Counted from the stretch's first letter, positions 1 to 9,798 are shown. The stretch is DNA of 64,000 bases from Fredinandcohnia quinoae (GCF_022427965.1 NZ_JAKTTI010000005.1:92951-156950); one strand, 5' to 3'. The notes: generated by a model not told the origin, from the sequence alone. Made by a program: numbers and translations.

Positions 1-939
1 TAACGCGCCTAAGGTGAAAATAGGAAAACCTATCGTAACAGAACGATATCCAATTTCATCGACTAGGTCTAAATTCACCTTTTTAACTAAGGGCTGAAGT
101 GCTGCAGAAATACGCTTACGTAATATTAACCTTAATAATCCGTACAAAATAGTACCAGCTAAAATTGACCAAATTACTGAATTCGTCTTCCTTGCACTTA
201 AAATTGGCGGTAGCTCAACACTTGATGCAAATCTATCCTTCGTAAGTAATTCTCCCTCATTTGGGGTTACTAACGCTGGTAAATGGTACACCATCTCTAC
301 AGTTTTATCGTTTTTATCAATCCAAGTAAATTTCGACTCATATTGCATTGCACTAAATACAGAGGAAACTCCAACAAAACCAACGACTATAACTAAAATA
401 TACATAATTGTTTCTAGCCAGAATGTTTTTTTACTTCTTACTGTTTGGTCCACAACCTTAAGCAAGTATAAAATTCCAGCTACAAAGCTGATTGCTAATA
501 TCGCTTGGCCCAAAGCAGCTGTTGTTACGTGTATGTGAAGCCAATAACTTTGCAATGCAGGTATTAAAGGAGAGATTTCCTTTGGAAACATACTTGCATA
601 AGCAATAATTAATAACGCGATTGGTAGAGCAAATACACCTAATACGCTTGTTTTATAGATAAAATAAATAATAATAAATGCTAAAACCAACATCATCCCA
701 AAGAATGTAATGAATTCAAATAGATTACTAACTGGTGCATGACCTGCTGCAATCCATCTCGTAATAAAATAACCCAATTGACAAATAAAACCAATTATTG
801 TGAGGACAATACCTACTTGTGACCAGCGATTCCTACCATTTGTACTTTTTTTATCACGGATGGCTCCGCCAAATACGAATGTAGAAATTAGGTAAAGGAT
901 GAAAGCCCCGAATAATAAATTACCACTAAGTTCAGCCAC
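1..939 (-). CDS. resC: ResC/CcsA-type cytochrome c maturation membrane protein, partial (cut by window start)
   Basis: This is the N-terminal 313 codons of a multi-helix membrane protein of the ResC/CcsA heme-handling family. Together with ResB it delivers heme to apocytochromes c on the outer face of the membrane. The frame stays open to base 1, where residues of the type [10 protein letters not shown] appear, as in the tryptophan-rich heme-binding part of this family, so roughly the last fifth is missing. I chose the GTG at 937-939 because AAGGAGGG lies just upstream. That start nearly abuts the resB stop, so the two are translationally close in a resA-resB-resC operon. The family call rests on sequence character plus context. 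Confidence 0.9.
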   Translation of the reverse strand, partial: MAELSGNLLFGAFILYLISTFVFGGAIRDKKSTNGRNRWSQVGIVLTIIGFICQLGYFITRWIAAGHAPVSNLFEFITFFGMMLVLAFIIIYFIYKTSVLGVFALPIALLIIAYASMFPKEISPLIPALQSYWLHIHVTTAALGQAILAISFVAGILYLLKVVDQTVRSKKTFWLETIMYILVIVVGFVGVSSVFSAMQYESKFTWIDKNDKTVEMVYHLPALVTPNEGELLTKDRFASSVELPPILSARKTNSVIWSILAGTILYGLLRLILRKRISAALQPLVKKVNLDLVDEIGYRSVTIGFPIFTLGAL

Positions 940-941
940 AA

Positions 942-2579
942 TTATCCCTCCTTATGTTCCTTTTTATTATCTACCTGATCGATAGGTTCTGCTATTTTTG
1001 TATCTGTAAGTATGTTACGGATTTCATTTTTCAAGCCATACCAGTTTTTATTTGTATGTCCGGCAACCATCACTTCATTATCTTTCCTTTGGATCCAAAT
1101 ACGGCGATGGTTCCAATACATTCCTTGAATAACACCAATCATGAAAATCGCACCACCAAGGGCAATTATCCATAATGTGTAATCTCTTCTAACAGTTAAA
1201 CCTGAAATATTTCTTGTCTCAATACCGGCAAATGACATCTTATAAGCATTATCTCCAAAAGGTTCAATATTTTGTTGAATCGCTACAAAGCTAATTTCGC
1301 CTTCCTTATTATCAGGTGTAACCATTTTAAAGACAAATGCAGGATTATTAGGTACTCTTGATTTTGTGTTTGGCTCCCCCTTATCATCAAAATAAAAATC
1401 AGGGAAATAGCTAGACATCTCAACTGAATATCCATTACCTAAATCATATTCTTTTTGTGGTTCATCTAAATTAATCGTAATCATTCCAAAATCTTTATCA
1501 GTTGCTTTTTCAACTAATTTAAATGACATCTTACTAATTTCATTTAATCGATAGTCTACTTGATAAAAAGCATAGTGATCATGTTTTAATGGCTCATTAA
1601 CACGAATTTCGTGACTTTTAATTTTCTTTAATTCCGGTTCGGCCCCGAGAACTTTATCGTCTATACGTTCATACAAAGTTGCACTCGTTTGAAAGTTTTT
1701 AACAACCATACTGTTTCCAGCACGTTCAAGTGCATCATCGAATACATCTTTTTCATTTTCTTTATCATAAACATCCATTTGAAATTTATCACTATGTAAG
1801 TAATATTTTTCATTCGTACCTGGAACACTCTTTGTTTCACCTTCACGAAGCCATAGAGTCTCATCAATATACATTCCAGGAACAAATCTAAGCATAGCTC
1901 CTATTAAAAATATAATTAAGCCTACATGGTTTACATACGGACCCCATCGTGAAAAACGACCTTTTTCAGCTAATATATTTCCATTTTCCTCAAGTACTTG
2001 ATAGTGTCTCTTTATTAGCTTTTGTTTTACATTTTCAAAATCTTCATCCACTTGTTCAACAATCGTACTACTATAAAGGCGTTGACGCTTTAAAAAACTT
2101 TCGTGACGAGTAACTCTTTGCCTTTTCAACGCTTTATATAGCGGAACGACTCTATCTATACTACAAATAACTAGTGAAATACCGAGTGAAGCTAATACTA
2201 TCATATACCACCAGGAGCCATATAAATTATGAAATCCAAATTGATAATACAATCTCCCTGTTATTCCGTATTCTTGTTGATAATAATCTAAAGGATCAAC
2301 ATTGGGAGGGATATACATTTCCTGCGGGTAGATTGTTCCAATTGCTGATGCAACAAGAGTAATAACAATAATCCAAATACCAACCTTTACCGAAGAGAAA
2401 AAGTTCCATATTTTATCAATTATTGTCTTATTATACGTTTGGGAGCGCCTAGCACTACCTTCATAACGCATATCTAATAGCTTCTTATCTTTCTCTTCAA
2501 CAATTGGTTTTCCGCATGCTTCACAAAAAATTGTACCGTGTGGGTTTACATGACCACATTCGCATTTTACATTTTCCAT
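942..2579 (-). CDS. resB: Cytochrome c biogenesis protein ResB
   Basis: ResB is the membrane partner of ResC in system II cytochrome c maturation; it helps move heme and keep apocytochrome reduced. The protein opens with a short zinc-ribbon-like segment (Cys6, Cys8, Cys19, Cys22) also known at the N-terminus of Bacillus ResB. Membrane segments follow at about residues 65-85 and 115-140, then one near 215-235. A large extracytoplasmic domain comes next, then a last helix near residue 470. About 545 aa matches the family. ATG at 2579 is preferred over the in-frame TTG three bases earlier because of its spacing from AGGGAG. It lies between resA and resC on the same strand. Confidence 0.95.
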   Translation of the reverse strand: MENVKCECGHVNPHGTIFCEACGKPIVEEKDKKLLDMRYEGSARRSQTYNKTIIDKIWNFFSSVKVGIWIIVITLVASAIGTIYPQEMYIPPNVDPLDYYQQEYGITGRLYYQFGFHNLYGSWWYMIVLASLGISLVICSIDRVVPLYKALKRQRVTRHESFLKRQRLYSSTIVEQVDEDFENVKQKLIKRHYQVLEENGNILAEKGRFSRWGPYVNHVGLIIFLIGAMLRFVPGMYIDETLWLREGETKSVPGTNEKYYLHSDKFQMDVYDKENEKDVFDDALERAGNSMVVKNFQTSATLYERIDDKVLGAEPELKKIKSHEIRVNEPLKHDHYAFYQVDYRLNEISKMSFKLVEKATDKDFGMITINLDEPQKEYDLGNGYSVEMSSYFPDFYFDDKGEPNTKSRVPNNPAFVFKMVTPDNKEGEISFVAIQQNIEPFGDNAYKMSFAGIETRNISGLTVRRDYTLWIIALGGAIFMIGVIQGMYWNHRRIWIQRKDNEVMVAGHTNKNWYGLKNEIRNILTDTKIAEPIDQVDNKKEHKEG

Positions 2580-2592
2580 CAAAACAAACTCC

Positions 2593-3114
2593 CTATGGCT
2601 TTATTTGCTCCATATATTGTTGTATTACTTTTTCAGACATCTCACCTGTAATAATTTTAACAACTTTGCCATCTTTATCGATTAATAATGTAGTTGGTAA
2701 TGGGTCTATTCCATATGCATTTTGCAACTGATTCCCTTTGTCAATTGCCACAGGGAATGTTAATTCATATTTTTTTATAAAGTTTTTCACATTAAATTCA
2801 GGTTCTCCTACATTAATTGCGATAACCTGTACACCTTGATCTTTATAATATTGATACATCTTATCAATGAATGGAAATTCTCGCTGACAAGGTTTACACC
2901 AAGTTCCCCAGAAATTTAAAAATACTCCTTGACCCTTATAATCCGATAATTGATGACTTTCACCATTCAAGTCAGTTACAACAAAATCTGGTGCTTTATC
3001 CCCTACTGCCACTTTTTCCTTATCACTAAAAATTGCATTATATAGTGTGTAAACAAGAGCAACAGCAAGTAAGAATAGAATAATTGTCCGTATAACTAAA
3101 CGTCGCCTTTTCAT
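2593..3114 (-). CDS. resA: Extracytoplasmic thiol-disulfide oxidoreductase ResA
   Basis: ResA is a membrane-anchored thioredoxin-fold protein that reduces the CXXC heme-binding motif of apocytochrome c outside the cell. Residues 8-27 form an uncleaved signal anchor. The redox motif is Trp72-Cys73-Lys-Pro-Cys76, followed by the conserved Glu79 and a cis-proline stretch (DPLPTT). Length 173 aa is typical. The dipeptide between the cysteines is Lys-Pro, whereas the B. subtilis protein, as I recall it, has Glu-Pro; this may shift the redox potential. First gene of resA-resB-resC. The resDE regulators that normally follow would lie beyond the left edge. Confidence 0.95.
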   Translation of the reverse strand: MKRRRLVIRTIILFLLAVALVYTLYNAIFSDKEKVAVGDKAPDFVVTDLNGESHQLSDYKGQGVFLNFWGTWCKPCQREFPFIDKMYQYYKDQGVQVIAINVGEPEFNVKNFIKKYELTFPVAIDKGNQLQNAYGIDPLPTTLLIDKDGKVVKIITGEMSEKVIQQYMEQIKP

Positions 3115-3238
3115 TTATAAATCTCCCTTTTCAAAGGTACTTCAAAAAGTTCTGCACTAGTCATTATAGCATTTAATAACATGGTGATATTGTTAATATT
3201 ATGAAGGTTATGTGACAATTGGTTCAATTAACCAATTT

Positions 3239-3976
3239 TTACACTAATCGATTTCCCTCTGTGCTAGCGAGGGCACGAAGTTGTTTTACTTCATGTGGTG
3301 TTAACTCGCGATGACCACCAGTATTCAATCCATTTAATGTTAAAAATCCGTATTTTTCTCTCTTCAATTTCAGAACATCGTGTCCAATCGCCTCAAACAT
3401 TCTTCGAACTTGTCGATTTCTACCTTCGTGTATAGCAATTTCGATAATGGATGTTTGCTTACGTTTATCAGAAGAAAGTAATTTCACACGTGCGGGGGCA
3501 GTTTTCCCGTCTTCTAGCTTAATTCCTTTTTCTAATTGTTTGATCTTTTCTCTTATTGGGATTCCTTTTACTTTTGCGACATAAACTTTTTCAACCTCAT
3601 ATTTTGGATGCATTAAGACATTAGCAAAATCCCCATCATTTGTAAGTAATATTAGACCTGAAGTATCATAATCCAACCTTCCGACTGGATAAATTCGTTT
3701 TTTATTTTCGGGGAAAAAATCTGTGACAACCTTTCTACCTTTGTCATCACTTACACTTGATATTACGCCACGTGGTTTATAAAGCAAAAAATAAACAGGC
3801 TCTTCTCTTTCTAGAGGAATCCCGCTTACTTCAATTCTCTCGTTAGATCCTACTTTAGTACCTAATTCTTTTACAACTTTACCGTTCACTTTTACATGTC
3901 CATTAAGAATAAGCTCCTCTGCCTTTCTTCTTGAAGCCACTCCAGCATGTGCAATAACTTTTTGCAATCGTTCCAT
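3239..3976 (-). CDS. rluB: 23S rRNA pseudouridine synthase RluB
   Basis: RluB isomerises a uridine of 23S rRNA to pseudouridine in the cytoplasm. An N-terminal S4 RNA-binding domain (residues 1-60, RLQKVIAHAGVASRRKAEELI) is followed by the catalytic RsuA/RluB domain. That domain carries the GRLDYDTSGLILLTNDG motif, with the catalytic Asp in GRLDYDTSG, and a conserved EGRNRQVRRM segment near the C-terminus. About 245 aa is the usual length. ATG at 3976 matches the family start (MERLQKVI); an in-frame TTG lies just before it. It sits between spmB and resA, the standard Bacillus order. Confidence 0.95.
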   Translation of the reverse strand: MERLQKVIAHAGVASRRKAEELILNGHVKVNGKVVKELGTKVGSNERIEVSGIPLEREEPVYFLLYKPRGVISSVSDDKGRKVVTDFFPENKKRIYPVGRLDYDTSGLILLTNDGDFANVLMHPKYEVEKVYVAKVKGIPIREKIKQLEKGIKLEDGKTAPARVKLLSSDKRKQTSIIEIAIHEGRNRQVRRMFEAIGHDVLKLKREKYGFLTLNGLNTGGHRELTPHEVKQLRALASTEGNRLV

Positions 3977-4070
3977 CAATGTTCACCTCATTAAACATCT
4001 TACTTCTTAATCTTTTATTTCACAAGTTAAAATATCATATAGTATTGCCTTAAAGCATTGTAATTAATAG

Positions 4071-4099
4071 AAAAAGGACCTTCCTTAATGGTAGGTCCT
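4071..4099 (-). terminator. Rho-independent terminator after spmB
   Basis: On the minus strand AGGACCT pairs with AGGTCCT around a short interrupted loop and is followed by a run of T (the A run at 4071-4075 on the plus strand). The hairpin overlaps the last codon and stop of spmB. It would end the dacB-spmA-spmB transcript before rluB. Confidence 0.75.
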
Positions 4100-4631
4100 A
4101 GTAACCAAACACGATTGTAACTACAATAATTGAGATAATAATTCCAACAATGTCTGCTATCAATCCAACCTTAAGAGCGTCCCCCATTTTTCTTATACCA
4201 ACAGCACCGAAGTACACAGTAAGCACATAAAATGTCGTATCCGTACTCCCTTGCATAATCGATGCTAATCTTCCAATAAATGAATCAGGACCATATGTGG
4301 CAATTAAATCTGTTGTCATCCCTAATGCTGCAGTACCTGAAATCGGTCTTATGAATGCTAACGGTGCAATATCCGCTGGAAAACCAATCATATCAAGTGC
4401 AGGCCTTAAAAAATCAACAATAAAATCCATTGCACCTGATGCTCTAAAAATTGAAATAGAAACTAACATTCCGACTAAATAAGGGATGATTGAGAATGCG
4501 ATTTTAATGCCTTCTTTACCACCCTCTACAAATGATTCATACGTAGGAACTCTTTTAAATGTACCATAAACTAAGATAATACCAATGATTGATGGAATAA
4601 GCCAAAGGGAAATGCTATTAATAAGACTCAT
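4098..4631 (-). CDS. spmB: Spore maturation protein SpmB
   Basis: SpmB is an integral membrane protein made with SpmA during sporulation and needed for normal spore core dehydration. The 177-aa product has about five hydrophobic segments and a Gate-type nucleoside-recognition domain. That domain contains the conserved stretch FIRPISGTAALGM and a TTFYVLTVYFG segment. Its start codon overlaps the end of spmA, a sign of coupled translation. It is last in dacB-spmA-spmB. What SpmA/B transport, if anything, is not settled. Confidence 0.95.
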   Translation of the reverse strand: MSLINSISLWLIPSIIGIILVYGTFKRVPTYESFVEGGKEGIKIAFSIIPYLVGMLVSISIFRASGAMDFIVDFLRPALDMIGFPADIAPLAFIRPISGTAALGMTTDLIATYGPDSFIGRLASIMQGSTDTTFYVLTVYFGAVGIRKMGDALKVGLIADIVGIIISIIVVTIVFGY

Positions 4632-5227
4632 TTATCTGATTCACCTCTTTTTACTCTCCGATAGTAAAAGTAGCGGTCAATCATTATTGCTGCAATTGCT
4701 GATAAAATGGTCGTAATCAATGTTGCACCAACAATTTCAGTAGGATTATCTGAGTGATATGTCATTCTAATTGCGATTACAGTTGTTGGTACCAGTGTTA
4801 TGCTCGCAGTATTAATCGCTAAAAATGTAATCATTGAACGACTCGCAGATATTTTACCTCCATTAAGCTCCTTTAATTGCTCCATCGCTTTAATCCCCAT
4901 TGGAGTGGCTGCATTTCCTAGACCAAACATATTTGCAATCATATTAGAAAGCATGTAACCCATCGCAGGATGATTGACTGGAACTTCTGGAAAAAGCCTT
5001 CTAACAATGGGGTGAAATAGTTTTGATAATTTTTCTAACAGACCTGCTTCTTGTGCGATCCTCATTAAACCTAACCAAAAGACAAGAACACTAATAAGAC
5101 CTATGCATATCGTAACTGCTTCTGTTGCTCCTTTAAAAATAGCCTCATTCACTTCATTAATTGTGCCGTTTATGAGCGCGAAAACAATACCAATAATTGT
5201 CATTAAAACCCAAATTAAATTAACCAT
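4628..5227 (-). CDS. spmA: Spore maturation protein SpmA
   Basis: SpmA partners SpmB in spore core dehydration. The 199-aa protein is a polytopic membrane protein of the same Gate-domain family, with a conserved MANMFGLGNAATPMG-like stretch in the middle (here NMIANMFGLGNAATPMGI). It has four to five transmembrane segments and a basic C-terminal tail. The start lies one base past the dacB stop and the end overlaps spmB, so the three genes form one translational unit. Length agrees with the family. Confidence 0.95.
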   Translation of the reverse strand: MVNLIWVLMTIIGIVFALINGTINEVNEAIFKGATEAVTICIGLISVLVFWLGLMRIAQEAGLLEKLSKLFHPIVRRLFPEVPVNHPAMGYMLSNMIANMFGLGNAATPMGIKAMEQLKELNGGKISASRSMITFLAINTASITLVPTTVIAIRMTYHSDNPTEIVGATLITTILSAIAAIMIDRYFYYRRVKRGESDK

Positions 5228-5228
5228 A

Positions 5229-6380
5229 TTACTTAACTCCTATAGAAATTAAAAAAATACTTTTTAATGTTTCCCAATAGGATAAATTAGGTTTCTTTCC
5301 TTTTCCATTTTGAAAATAGATTGGAATTTCTGTTATGGTATCATCAGCTAAGTTTACAGTCAGAGTTCCTACTATATCAGGTACATCGTTACGATCTTCC
5401 CAATCGTTTTCTTTCGGATTCATAAGGCTAATATGAACCTTGATATTAGCCCTTTCTTCCTCTGTAAGTGGGTATAAATAATCATGATCTATAAACACTT
5501 TATTTTTATAAAATTGTTGATTTATATTTTTTAGTTTTCCTTTTTTAACAATTTTCACAAGGTCATATGCTCCAAAGCCATGATTAAACATATTCATATG
5601 ATCATTCCAATCATTTGAAGCATTTATTGTGACAGCAATCAAATCTAGACCATCTTTTGATGCCGTAGATACTAATGTTCGCTTCGCTCTTTTTGTATAA
5701 CCAGTCTTTCCACCAGTACTATATGGGTAAAGTTTTGTTAATAATTTATTTTTATTTCTCCAAACACGATCCCATTTTTCATTAGGATTTGGTGACCGGT
5801 ACACCTTTGTCCCAGATATCTCTCTAAATCTCTCATTCTTCATTGCATATCTCGTTAGAATAGCCATATCATATGCGGTAGAATAATGATTTTCATGATC
5901 ATCTAATCCATGTGGATTTGCAAATTCTGTACTTCTCATGCCGATTTCCGCAGCTTTTTGATTCATTAAGAAAACAAACCCCTCTATACTCCCTCCAACA
6001 TGCTCTGAAATTGCTACAGCAGCATCATTACCCGATCTTAGCATTAATCCATATACTAAGTCCTCAAGCTTGATTTTCTCATTTGGTTGTAAATAAAGGG
6101 AAGATCCTTCTGTTCCTACCGCCTTACTACTTACTTTTACCATATCTTCCATCTTTCCAGATTCGATTGCTAAAATAGCCGTCATTATTTTCGTGATACT
6201 TGCAATCCTCATTTTTGTATAGGCGTTCTTTTCATAGATAATTCTCCCAGATTCCTGTTCTATTAAGATAGCACCTTTAGCACTAATTGAACTGACGGCA
6301 TTCACCCTTTGTGGTGTTAGTATTGCTGTGAGAAGTACAACTGTAATTACTAAGATGACTCGTTTTCTAAACAACGTCAT
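5229..6380 (-). CDS. dacB: D-alanyl-D-alanine carboxypeptidase DacB (PBP5*), sporulation
   Basis: DacB trims D-Ala from stem peptides of the spore cortex and so lowers cortex cross-linking. The ATG at 6380 gives 383 aa with a normal signal peptide (residues 1-28, ending VNA). The open frame runs 47 codons further upstream, but that extension overlaps the sod 3' end and terminator and looks non-coding. Peptidase S11 motifs are intact: Ser61-Ile-Thr-Lys64, SGN at 116-118, and KTG in GGKTGYT. A penicillin-binding protein 5-type C-terminal domain follows. It is the first gene of dacB-spmA-spmB; in B. subtilis this operon is expressed in the mother cell, which I infer here. Confidence 0.93.
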   Translation of the reverse strand: MTLFRKRVILVITVVLLTAILTPQRVNAVSSISAKGAILIEQESGRIIYEKNAYTKMRIASITKIMTAILAIESGKMEDMVKVSSKAVGTEGSSLYLQPNEKIKLEDLVYGLMLRSGNDAAVAISEHVGGSIEGFVFLMNQKAAEIGMRSTEFANPHGLDDHENHYSTAYDMAILTRYAMKNERFREISGTKVYRSPNPNEKWDRVWRNKNKLLTKLYPYSTGGKTGYTKRAKRTLVSTASKDGLDLIAVTINASNDWNDHMNMFNHGFGAYDLVKIVKKGKLKNINQQFYKNKVFIDHDYLYPLTEEERANIKVHISLMNPKENDWEDRNDVPDIVGTLTVNLADDTITEIPIYFQNGKGKKPNLSYWETLKSIFLISIGVK

Positions 6381-6468
6381 TAGATCCCCGTCCCTTTTGC
6401 TGGTTTGTAAAAGTGTATGCATGACATGTCCACATATATGAATGAAAAATATGTTCAAATTAAAATAC

Positions 6469-6492
6469 AAAAAGGCTGACCTTAGGATCAGC
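6469..6492 (-). terminator. Terminator after the superoxide dismutase gene
   Basis: GCTGA pairs with TCAGC around a small internal CC/GG pair, and the minus strand then runs into five T (A run at 6469-6473). It lies just past the sod stop and upstream of the dacB start, separating the two transcripts. Confidence 0.7.
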
Positions 6493-6505
6493 TCTACATC
6501 ACTCT

Positions 6506-7402
6506 TTAGTATTCCTTCCAATTAAGCTTAGAAGCTTGTTGGAATCTGTGCTCTACCTCTTTCCAATTTACAATATTCCACCAGTTATTCACATATTCTT
6601 CTCGTCTATTTTTATATTGAAGGTAATAGGCATGTTCCCAAACATCCAATACTAGTAAAGGAATTGTATCCCATTGCGTCATAAATTGATGTCTTTCAGC
6701 CTGTAATATCTCTAATCGACCAGATCGAGGTGCCCACACTAAAATGGCCCATCCTACACCTTCTACCTTGTTTGCCGCTTCACTAAAATGTTTCTTAAAT
6801 CGGTCAAAACTCCCAAAATCTTTATTAATTTGAGTAAGTAAATAACGACTAGGCATACCCCCACCTTCTGGACTCATTACATTCCAAAAAATAGTGTGTA
6901 AATAGTGACCTGAACCATGAAAGGCTGCTTCTCGTTCCCAATGCTTTATTAATTCAAAATCACCAGTTTCACGTGCCTTCTGCATCATTTTTTCTGCCTT
7001 ATTTAAACCTTCAACATAGCTTTTATGATGTTTATCATGATGTAATTTCATAATTTCTTCTGAAATATATGGCTCTAATGCGTCATAGTTATATGGTAAG
7101 GGTGGCAGTGTATGTTCACCTATCTTCACTCTTCGATAATCTGTCTGTCTATCAATCGATTGCTCTGACATCATAAGTAAACCTTCATTATATAATGATT
7201 CCATATTCGACTTAAGACGTGACAATAGCTCTAGGTCCATATTGTCATCTAAGGATTCTAATAAAATGGAAAACTCATTTATTTTTTCTAACAATCTAGG
7301 ACTATTATTTTCGTTCAATTGATTTTTAAATAATTTATCGATTTCTAAGAACCATTGCCTAACTTCCTCGATATATTCCCTATTCGATCCTTGATGAGTC
7401 AT
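6506..7402 (-). CDS. sodF: Fe/Mn superoxide dismutase with N-terminal extension (SodF-like)
   Basis: The protein dismutates superoxide. About 95 N-terminal residues form a helical, charged extension of unknown role. The Fe/Mn SOD fold then begins at LPPLPYNYDALEP. Metal-ligand regions are visible: the His of the HDKHHKSYV helix, the His in the HYLHTIFW region, and the Asp and His of DVWEHAYYLQY. The extended form resembles the SodF-type protein of B. subtilis. AAGGAGG precedes the ATG. It sits between scpB and dacB, where B. subtilis as I recall has no SOD, so it looks inserted relative to that order. Iron or manganese preference cannot be read from this. Confidence 0.88.
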   Translation of the reverse strand: MTHQGSNREYIEEVRQWFLEIDKLFKNQLNENNSPRLLEKINEFSILLESLDDNMDLELLSRLKSNMESLYNEGLLMMSEQSIDRQTDYRRVKIGEHTLPPLPYNYDALEPYISEEIMKLHHDKHHKSYVEGLNKAEKMMQKARETGDFELIKHWEREAAFHGSGHYLHTIFWNVMSPEGGGMPSRYLLTQINKDFGSFDRFKKHFSEAANKVEGVGWAILVWAPRSGRLEILQAERHQFMTQWDTIPLLVLDVWEHAYYLQYKNRREEYVNNWWNIVNWKEVEHRFQQASKLNWKEY

Positions 7403-7512
7403 TTAAATCCTCCTTGAAATATAATCGACATATCCTATGCGCTTTATCCATATACGTGACAATGAAATAAGAAGTTATATCATGAATGAATCCAATCTAC
7501 CGAATAATTAAG

Positions 7513-7543
7513 AAAACCACAGGTTTCTTAAACCTGTGGTTTT
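7513..7543 (-). terminator. Strong bidirectional terminator
   Basis: A perfect 14-bp stem (AAAACCACAGGTTT with AAACCTGTGGTTTT) encloses a 3-nt loop and is T-rich on both strands. It directly follows the 7546-7959 gene on the minus strand. Confidence 0.85.
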
Positions 7544-7545
7544 GA

Positions 7546-7959
7546 TTATTGCTGGATAAAAGCTAATGGTGAAGCTAAATCATATTTTTTATTTTGTTCT
7601 AGATTCGCAAAAATATCAATCAGTTTATCATATTGAATTCCTTTAAAATATTCTTCAAATTCTTTTTGATTATTAATATAAACTCTTTTTCTGTGGCGAA
7701 ATCCGGGATTTTTCAATAAACACACTAGCGCCACAATATCTTTAAAATGAACATCTCTTGAACCTACAGTGAAAATAGGATCATTTTCATATGGTGTAAA
7801 AGAAGAAAATAGTTCATCGAAATAACGAATATATAATACATGAAACGTCTTTTCTTCACCTTCTTCTAAAAAGGTTAATTCTGATCGGTTAAAAAAATCC
7901 TCAGATGTATTTGATTTTGCTTTCTCAAGTTCATAACCAATGCATTCTTTTACTATCAT
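7546..7959 (-). CDS. Hypothetical protein, about 137 aa
   Basis: I do not recognise this family. The product is soluble and acidic to neutral, with no signal peptide or membrane segment. It contains a central GSRDVHFKDIVALVCLLKNPGFRHRKRVYINN region that could be a small alpha/beta fold. GAGGTGG precedes two adjacent ATG codons (7962 and 7959); the second has the better spacing. A strong terminator follows. It occupies the place where B. subtilis has ypuI, between scpB and dacB, but I see no clear similarity to that family. Coding status is supported by the ribosome binding site, terminator and codon use. Confidence 0.75.
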   Translation of the reverse strand: MIVKECIGYELEKAKSNTSEDFFNRSELTFLEEGEEKTFHVLYIRYFDELFSSFTPYENDPIFTVGSRDVHFKDIVALVCLLKNPGFRHRKRVYINNQKEFEEYFKGIQYDKLIDIFANLEQNKKYDLASPLAFIQQ

Positions 7960-8031
7960 CATTCCACCTCTTTTATATATGCCGATATTTATATATTTTC
8001 ATATTAACATATAACAGAAAGCATGGCATTC

Positions 8032-8622
8032 TTAATTTGATTCATCAAATGTATCTTGAAATCTTTCAAAAAATAAATCTGCTTCTTCCTGTACATATTC
8101 GTCCTCTAATTTTTCAGGTAGTGGTGGTAGTTCCTCAATTGTCTTAAGTCCAAAATACTCTAGAAATTCCTTCGTTGTTCCATAGAGAATCGCCCTGCCT
8201 GTACCTTCAGCTCGTCCCACTTCTTTAATTAATGCTTTTGCAGTTAATGTGTGGATTGGTCTTTCCGTTTTTACGCCCCTAATTTCTTCAACCTCTGTTC
8301 TCGTAATCGGTTGTCGGTATGCGATAATCGCTAGGGTTTCAAGTGCGGCTTGTGACAATGAAGTGTTCGAAGGTGATTCAACTAGTCTTTTTAAAAATCC
8401 TGCATGCTCTTTTTTAGTAGTTAGCTGAAATGTCCCCGCGATTTCGATGAGATGGATTCCTCGTTGTTTTTTTTGATAATCTGTCTTCAACTCATTCACT
8501 ATATCCATAGCCGTACTTATTTTTATTTCTAGTACAGCCGCAATTTGTTTTAGTGTTAAACCTTCATCCCCTGCTGCAAAGAGCAAACCTTCAGTAATTG
8601 CCTTCCAATCTATAAGTTTCAT
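8032..8622 (-). CDS. scpB: Segregation and condensation protein ScpB
   Basis: ScpB is the kite subunit that binds ScpA and, with SMC, forms the bacterial condensin on the nucleoid. The 196-aa protein has two winged-helix domains, with the family segment LETLAIIAYRQPITRTEVEEIRGV near residue 95 and an acidic C-terminal tail. It lies 6 bp downstream of scpA on the same strand, the standard scpA-scpB pair. Length and motif make the call secure. Confidence 0.96.
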   Translation of the reverse strand: MKLIDWKAITEGLLFAAGDEGLTLKQIAAVLEIKISTAMDIVNELKTDYQKKQRGIHLIEIAGTFQLTTKKEHAGFLKRLVESPSNTSLSQAALETLAIIAYRQPITRTEVEEIRGVKTERPIHTLTAKALIKEVGRAEGTGRAILYGTTKEFLEYFGLKTIEELPPLPEKLEDEYVQEEADLFFERFQDTFDESN

Positions 8623-8628
8623 TTAAGT

Positions 8629-9387
8629 TTAGCTCCCTTCCAGACTTGATATGAATATATCCGAAAAGTTGTTTTCCTGTTCAATTAAGATTACATTCTT
8701 CTTCATTAATTCAAGAATCGCTAAAAATGTAACAACAATGTGATTTTTTTCGGAGTATGGAAATAAATCTGTGAATCTCTTTTTACCTTTAAAACCATGT
8801 AATTCCTTAATAATTTCTTCCATTCTAGTTTCTATTGGAATTTCTTGTCGGGTAATTGTTGTTGCTAATGGTTTCTGTAATTTTTTTCGCCGTAACAACT
8901 TCTGAAATGCACCAAGCATATCATAAAGACTTACATCTAATGATTGATAGTCAGTCTTGATTTCCTTTGAATATTCACTCAAATCACTTGGAGGTTTCGT
9001 AAATATTTGCCCTCTTTCTTCTTCTAATAGTTTTAAATCTTGGGCGGCTTCTTTGTATTTTCGATATTCGATTAATCGTCTCATTAACTCTTCTCGAGGA
9101 TCTTCTTCCAATTCAAAATCCATTTCTTCATCTATTAGTTCTTCCTCTTGTTTTGGAAGTAGCATTTTACTTTTAATGGCTAACAATGTTGCAGCCATTA
9201 CTAAATATTCACTTGCTATATCTAATTGAAGTTCATTCATCGCATGTATATATAATAAATATTGTTCAGTAATTTCAGCAACTGGAATATCATAAATATC
9301 TATTTCTAAGCGATTAATTAAATGTAAAAGAAGATCTAAAGGACCTTCAAACGTATCTAACTTTACATTGTAATGTTCCAAATTCAT
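8629..9387 (-). CDS. scpA: Segregation and condensation protein ScpA (kleisin)
   Basis: ScpA is the kleisin that bridges the SMC dimer heads and recruits ScpB. The N-terminal segment with [19 protein letters not shown] is the SMC-neck-binding helix region and is highly conserved. A charged middle part and a C-terminal winged helix ([13 protein letters not shown] type) follow. ATG at 9387 matches the family N-terminus. The frame also offers an ATG at 9408, seven codons earlier, but it has no clear ribosome binding site. Co-directional with scpB. Confidence 0.95.
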   Translation of the reverse strand: MNLEHYNVKLDTFEGPLDLLLHLINRLEIDIYDIPVAEITEQYLLYIHAMNELQLDIASEYLVMAATLLAIKSKMLLPKQEEELIDEEMDFELEEDPREELMRRLIEYRKYKEAAQDLKLLEEERGQIFTKPPSDLSEYSKEIKTDYQSLDVSLYDMLGAFQKLLRRKKLQKPLATTITRQEIPIETRMEEIIKELHGFKGKKRFTDLFPYSEKNHIVVTFLAILELMKKNVILIEQENNFSDIFISSLEGS

Positions 9388-9564
9388 CCCACCAACTAAA
9401 AATAACATCGAGCTTTTAATTTTATCAATTCATTGTACCACACTACTAACATTTTTCTAATAGAAAATTTGCACTTCACTTGTGTCTATAGCCCACACAT
9501 CATTTTTTTATCCACATAAGATAACTGTGTATCAAAGATAATTGAAAATAAGGAGGTATTACTA

Positions 9565-9660
9565 ATGGGTGAAGTCGGTTGTAATAATTTCGGAGGCGGT
9601 TTTGCGTTAATCGTAGTTTTATTCATTCTGTTAATAATTGTTGGGGCTTCTTGGTTTTAA
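9565..9660 (+). CDS. YjcZ-family small sporulation-type membrane peptide (31 aa)
   Basis: This is a short gene with a near-perfect AGGAGG at 9551-9556, nine bases before the ATG. The peptide has a Gly-rich start (a CNNFGGGFALIVV core) followed by a single hydrophobic helix of about 17 residues and a terminal SWF. That is the signature of YjcZ/YqfX-like peptides common in Bacillaceae and often made late in sporulation. A CATAAGATA sequence at 9514-9522 could be a sigma-E/K-type -10 element, but this is weak. Function unknown; probably membrane-associated. Confidence 0.85.
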   Translation: MGEVGCNNFGGGFALIVVLFILLIIVGASWF

Positions 9661-9697
9661 AGAAAACCATAGGATCTATTAATTCAATAATTTATAG

Positions 9698-9723
9698 ATA
9701 GTGTTCAGTATTTACTGGACACT
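9698..9723 (+). terminator. Hairpin, probable terminator of the YjcZ-type gene
   Basis: AGTGTTCAGTA pairs with TACTGGACACT across a 2-nt loop with one G-T pair. The downstream tract (TTCCTACTTT) is only moderately T-rich, so termination is plausible rather than certain. Confidence 0.45.
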
Positions 9724-9798
9724 TTCCTACTTTAACAATGAAATAGAATGCTAAACTATGCTACACTATTGTTACATAATATCGAGGAGTGTTCATTC

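Noticed and set aside
6381..6521. N-terminal extension of dacB from the first in-frame ATG
   Set aside because: The frame overlaps the sod 3' end and terminator, and ATG 6380 gives a proper signal peptide and the expected length.
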